Shown here piece by piece: positions 28,001-32,452 of a stretch of 32,452 bases of DNA. The stretch is from Penium margaritaceum (Eukaryota > Streptophyta > Zygnematophyceae > Desmidiales > Peniaceae), in contig SZWC01006773.1 in the NCBI GenBank assembly GCA_023375785.1, forward strand, positions 1-32,452, written 5' to 3'. Position 1 is the stretch's first letter. Every line of letters begins with the position of its first letter. Made by a program: the position numbers and the translations under genes. The notes under the pieces are model-generated. The model was given only the letters and a program-made list of their open reading frames with translations, did not search any database and was not told where the DNA came from.

Positions 28001-28600
28001 CAAGAGTGAGTGACAAGTGCAAAAGCTTAGTGCCAGAAAGGAGGCAGTATGTAGTTGTGCAAGGGGAGGGGGGCAACAAAGAGGGGCCCGATGAGGGGAC
28101 AGTAGGGGGAGTGGGACAAGACGTAGGGTCAGCGAGGAGATCAAACAAAGGAGATGTGACAGCAAGCAGCTGGCCGCCTAGCACACCCTGGGCCAGGACG
28201 TTACAGATGAGGGCGATAATTGCATCCTCGATAAGGGGAGGGGGTACCGCAGATGCTGGTGGTGGATAGACGAGGGCGGCAAGTGGAGGAGCACCGAGGA
28301 CCGCAATAGGTGAAGGGCCCTTCAAAACAACATAAGGTCGACCACAGAGGAGGATGCGCTGACGCGTAATACGCCCACGAACATAGGGGGCCAGGGGAAA
28401 CGCGCACGCATCGTGACAATGACCCATATCCTCGAACACGCCCATCCAACACGTGGATGGGCAAGCACTGCCACCGCCACCACCACTACCTCTGCCAGGC
28501 AAAGAACGAACAGCAAGGGAATGAGCCACCGGAGGGGGAAGGAGGCCGTGCAAGGCGTTGATCAAGACAGGCCCAGCAAGAGGGATAGTAGGCTGGGAGA
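28001..28600 (-). pseudogene. Copia-3 gag-protease junction with degenerate knuckle
   Basis: Around 28410-28480 the minus strand reads 'CWMGVFEDMGHCHDAC', which has the Cys/His/Cys pattern of a retroviral-type zinc knuckle but with altered spacing. 'RILLCGRPYVVLKGPSP' follows. The protease active-site triad DSG was not found; 28001-28300 has Ser/Pro/Leu-rich translations only. Placed by position between gag and integrase. Confidence 0.5.
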
Positions 28601-30280
28601 TTGCCTAGAAGGAGCGAAGCCCCTCAAACAGATACTACGAGACACCGCCGGTGATCCGGTATGCGACGTGAAGGGTAAGGGCGAGGGGAAAGGAAGAAAT
28701 ATCACCGTAGAAGGAAAGCCCAAGACTAGCAACAACAGGAGTGACAAAGGCATGATCTATCGAGGAGACGCCCGCAATTAGAAGCTCGCTCTGGAGGAGC
28801 TCCACGCACCCAAGGTAGGCAACCAAGAACTCGTCAGGGTGGTGATGGAGAGCCCGAAGATCAGCGAGGAGAGAGGAAGTAGCGTAAAGAGAGTTAGAAG
28901 AGTAAAAAGCGAGAAGAGCAGTCCATGCCTCGCGAGGACGAGGGGGGAGAGAGGGAGTGGGTGCGAACCGATCGAGCTGGCGAAGGGTGTTTGAAGGGGT
29001 AGGCGAGTAGAGGAAGTGGAAAACAAGGGCACTACAATCAGGATGAGCGAGGGGAAGGGAAGGAGAGGGGTCATAGTGCTCCAAGAGGCTGTGCATGAGG
29101 GTCCAAGACACGAAGCGTGGGGACCAAACAGAGAACGGGGTGCCCTAGACGTGTCCGGGAACAGCAGACAAGGGTAGCGAAGTGGCAAGAGAGGAGTGGA
29201 GACCAAGGCAGGTGAGCTGAGCGATTGCAAGAGACATGGCATTGAGGGCCTCGGTGCGGGCAAGCGTAGCGACTGGGTCACCAAGGGGAGGGGCACTAAC
29301 AGGGACAACGCCACCAACCGGGGGAACACCGCCAGTAGGGGCGGCACAACCGGCAGGCAAAGCACCACCGGGCACGATGGTAATATCAGCACAAAAAGGA
29401 CCGCCTATAGCGATGGCACTGGTAGGGGCGGCGGCATGGCCAGAGGCCACAACTGCAGGTGGAGCAACAACACCTCCAGGGGCGACGGTAGCAGAGGGGG
29501 CGATAGCACCGCCACAAGCGACAACACTACTAGAAGCGACAGAATAACCAGCGGTGACAGTAGTGTTGGCCATGACAACACCACGAGGACTGACAGTGCA
29601 TCCAGAAGCAAGGGCACTGCTGGGGGGGACATCACTGCCTGGAACGACAACACCTACAGGGGAGATGACAGGGCGCACAGGGTAACTGGGGGTGTTAGAG
29701 CGGGGACCGTCAGGATCGACAGTGGTGACAAGGTGGACGGGGGGAACATCAAGGGGTGCATCGATGGGACAGAATGCGAGTGCATAGTGGATGGCCATTG
29801 AAAGGGGGAACGCAGGAGCACTGGTGGGAGATGGGCGGGGCGTGGTGGCAAAGGGGGGGCACGGAGCGACTCGAGAGCCGCAGTGACATCAACCGTTGCA
29901 GAAGAACAAGGGCAGAGGATGGGGAGGTCGTCAATGACGCCATGATCAATAGCGACAAGAGGACTTGGGCCGCGGGAGGAGACATCAGTAGGGGATGCCT
30001 GCTCGAGGCCTGCATAGGCTAAAGCCGGTTTATCGAGTACATCAAAGAGGCCAAGATCGACGATGACACTACTAGCCGCAAACCGAGGGGTAAGGGAAGC
30101 AAGGAGTGAACAACTACAGGAGTAATGAGCATGCAAGGGAGGGGTAGGGTGAACCATGGTGTGAAGTGTGTAGTTAGGAAAGTTCATTAGAGGGCTGAGG
30201 GGTGGGGGAGAGGGAGGACTAAGGGGCACCTGGGAACAAGAGAAGGGACAGACGCATGGACAGACGAAGCACACACGCAA
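28601..30280 (-). pseudogene. Copia-3 gag polyprotein
   Basis: The best block (29111-28635) reads 'LLEHYDPSPSLP', 'REAWTALLAFYSSNSLYATS', 'LLADLRALHHHPDEFLVAYL', 'GVSSIDHAFVTPVVASLG' and resembles UBN2-type copia gag, including the 'AW..L...Y...S......L...L' spacing. N-terminal to it (29798-29145) is an Ala/Val/Pro/Gly-rich repeat-like region, and before that (30280-29654) a Pro/Ser-rich region starting at an ATG at 30280. Frames are shifted between the parts. Start and exact extent are uncertain. Confidence 0.65.
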
Positions 30281-30505
30281 GTGGGGGAGGAGAGCGGGGA
30301 GCTAGAGAACGGACATCACAGGGGTGTAGGCAAAACCAGCATAGAGAAGAGAGAAGGGGACACGATGGAGACCAATGGATAAGGGCGATAGAAGACGTCA
30401 CAAGGGAAAGGGAGGAAGAGAAAGCAGGGGGAAGCGGAGAGGACGAGGCGAGAGAGTAGAGGGAGCAGAGCGTGAGTAGGGAGAGATAATTGAGAGAGAG
30501 AGAGA

Positions 30506-30902
30506 GGGACAGAGAGGGAGAGGAGGGAGGAAGAGGAAAGAATGTGATAGAGAGATGGAGAGATTAAGAGGGGAGAGAGTGGAGGAGGCAGGGGGAAGTG
30601 GGGAAGGGGAGGGTGGGGGGAAGGGCAAGGAAAAGAGAGGACGAGGGAGGAGTGGGGAAGGAGGGAGAAGGTAGAGGAAGGCAGAAGAGGGGATGGGAGG
30701 AGGNGGGACAGAGAGGGAGAGGAGGGAGGAAGAGGAAAGAATGTGATAGAGAGATGGAGAGATTAAGAGGGGAGAGAGTGGAGGAGGCAGGGGGAAGTGG
30801 GGAAGGGGAGGGTGGGGGGAAGGGCAAGGAAAAGAGAGGACGAGGGAGGAGTGGGGAAGGAGGGAGAAGGTAGAGGAAGGCAGAAGAGGGGATGGGAGGA
30901 GG
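30506..30902. repeat. 198-bp direct duplication flanking a single N (30704)
   Basis: 30506-30703 and 30705-30902 are identical as far as I can read, separated by one N. Same pattern as at 25862, so probably unmerged overlapping contig ends. Confidence 0.9.
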
Positions 30903-32279
30903 AGAAGAGCAAAGAAGGGGAAGGGCAAGAAGAGGGGAGGGAGGAGGGAGAGGAGGGAGAGGGCGGAAAGAAAAAAGGGGGGAGCAGAGCGAGAGGGAGG
31001 GGAAAAGCAAGAGCAAAGCGACAAAGCAAGGAGGAGAAGGGAAGGGAATTACAAGGCAGGGGAGGGAGGAGGAGAACCAAGAGACCAGGGCAGGGAAATG
31101 ATAGAGAGGACATTGAGGAGGAGATGAACCAAAGAAGGTGGAGCAAAGGGAGAGGAAAAAAAGGAAGCAGGGCAGAAGGCTGGACATAGAAAGGAGGGAC
31201 GGGGGGTATGAACGGGCGGGTGACGAGGAAGGAGGGGTTGGGAGAGCAAGAGAAAAGAAAGGGATGGGGGCCAAAAGAGGGTGGAAGGGAAGAAGAAGAG
31301 GAGAGAAGAAGGGGAGGTAGGTACAAGGAAAGGAAAAAAATCGGGAGTAGAGCGAGGGAGAGAAGGAAAGCAAGAGCAAAGCGATAGAGCAAAGAGGAGA
31401 AGAGAAAGGAATTGCAAGGAAGGGGAGGCCGGAGGCAAGGTGGGAGGCAGCGAAGCGCAAGAGGTGGAATAGATGGGGTGACGGAGAGGAAGAGGACAAG
31501 GCTGAAGACAATCACACAAATCGAGAGACAACAATAGCCCAAGAGGCGAGAACCATGCTTGCCGAATGCAAAAAGCAAGAACAGTAGCGATAAGAGATGG
31601 GGGCGCTAGAGGAGGTGGCAAGGTAAAGAGGAGAGGATGGCGGGCATGAGCCATCCAAGGGGCACACGCGGGGCGCAAGAGGGTGCACACGAGGCACAGA
31701 GATGGGGGAGTCAAGGCCCAAGGAGGAAGGGGCAAAGAGGTGGAAGATCATAGAAAAAGGCACAAAGAGAGAGAAGAACAGGGAACGAGCTTAATGAAAG
31801 ATGGAGTTGGATTCCGGGAGAAAAGGTAGTGCGTATGTAAAGATGCGAGGATTGAGAACACGGAAGAATATGATGGCCCGTGCACACCCAAGGGGCCGGA
31901 GACCAGGGAGCAAAACACGGGCAGGGAAAGAGAACTGAGAAACGGAGGCGGAGAGATGAGAGAGAGGAGACTAAGGAGGAAATGAACCAAAGAAATGAAA
32001 GCAGAGGGAGAGGAAAAGGAGGGAGCACAGCAGAAGGGTGGAGGAAGAAGGGAGGGACGGGAGGAAGAAACGGGTGGGTGACAAAAAAGGGGGAAATGGG
32101 ATTGCAAGAGAGGAGAAAGCGATGGGGGTCAAGACACGGTAGAAGGAAAGGAGATGAGGAGAAAATGGGAGGGAGGTAGGGAGAAGAAAGAGGCAAGAAG
32201 GGGGAGAAGAGGGGAGAGAGGAGAGAGGAAGAGAAGAGAAGAGGAGGGGAAAGGGAGCCATGAGAAGGGGGAGAGAGGA

Positions 32280-32372
32280 ACAGAGATAGATAGAGAGAGA
32301 GAGAGAGAGAGATAGAGAGAACAGGGGGAGGGAGGGAGAGAGAGAGTTAGAGAGAGAGAGAGAGAGGAAGAG
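32280..32372. repeat. GA microsatellite
   Basis: Runs of GA dinucleotides interrupted by GATA and GGGA, near the right end of the window, within the purine-rich block. Confidence 0.9.
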
Positions 32373-32452
32373 TGCGTGTGATAAGGGAGAGAGGTGACAG
32401 AGAGATTGGGGGGACAGAGAGGGGGGTAATAGGAGGGAAGAGACAATGGAGG

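Larger units (their letters stand above)
23750..30280 (-). mobile_element. Copia-3: heavily decayed Ty1/copia retrotransposon
   Basis: Minus-strand pieces appear in copia order: gag (about 28600-30280), a knuckle-like region (28400-28480), GAG-pre-integrase and integrase (27096-28000), a very long Pro/Ser-rich linker (25430-27095), RT (24480-25420) and RNase H (23750-24480). Frames change several times and TAG codons are frequent. LTRs and primer site were not found; purine-rich or GC-rich sequence occupies both ends. A single N with duplicated flanks lies in the linker, so the true length is uncertain. Confidence 0.8.
30281..32452. other. Purine-rich low-complexity DNA
   Basis: The plus strand is very largely A and G (GAGG, GGGAGA, GAAGAG) from about 30400 to the end. 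Long open frames on the minus strand are Pro/Ser/Leu-rich consequences of this bias and are not called as genes. Imperfect internal duplications occur: about 31107-31290 resembles 31960-32155, and 31010-31070 resembles 31370-31425. It lies upstream of Copia-3 gag in transcription sense and may include its leader or LTR, but no primer site was seen. Confidence 0.7.

Noticed and set aside
30398..31735. Minus-strand Leu/Pro/Ser-rich open frames that look like membrane proteins
   Set aside because: Pyrimidine-rich DNA gives Leu/Pro/Ser/Phe in any frame; there is no start context, motif or codon pattern of a gene.

Overview
This 32.5 kb window looks like a transposable-element-dominated piece of a large, repeat-rich eukaryotic nuclear genome. 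I could not support a single ordinary host gene. A plant or streptophyte-alga origin is suggested by Ty1/copia elements primed by initiator-Met tRNA, a LINE inserted with a target-site duplication, and stop codons that arise from CAG/CGA sites, as expected from CHG/CG methylation decay. The species cannot be named from the sequence.

Layout. (1) 1-520: unassigned sequence. (2) 521-14823, minus strand: an old Ty1/copia element (Copia-1). It reads from right to left: LTR, primer binding site (6357-6368), long trinucleotide-rich leader, gag with a CCHC knuckle, protease with a mutated active site, integrase, a linker carrying a 36-bp minisatellite, and the first part of reverse transcriptase, where it is cut off. 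(3) 6878-14488, plus strand: a second copia element (Copia-2), complete in structure with two LTRs, PBS, gag, protease, integrase, RT and RNase H. It is inserted inside the LTR of Copia-1, with a 4-of-5-base target duplication. (4) 15239-16080: a plus-strand LTR of the Copia-1 family, forming a large inverted repeat with the interrupted Copia-1 LTR. (5) 16081-17566: unassigned sequence with two adjacent perfect hairpins. (6) 17581-19874: a 5'-truncated LINE with an uninterrupted 666-codon open frame (665 residues plus stop), short A tail and 14-bp target-site duplication. (7) 19889-22560: AT-rich sequence without recognisable genes. (8) 22560-23750: GC-rich sequence with small tandem repeats. 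(9) 23750-30280, minus strand: a third, heavily decayed copia element (Copia-3) with a very long Pro/Ser-rich linker. (10) 30281-32452: strongly purine-rich low-complexity DNA.

The genes are element polyproteins, not a host pathway. In all three copia elements the frame is broken mainly by TAG codons where Gln is expected. In Copia-2 the frame-corrected stops are 11 TAG, 3 TGA and no TAA. The LINE has about 50 Gln codons and no in-frame TAG, so standard-code decay by cytosine deamination explains this better than TAG reassignment. Both single-N gaps (25862 and 30704) are flanked by direct copies of 172 and 198 bp and are probably assembly artefacts. I did not find a convincing new biological system.
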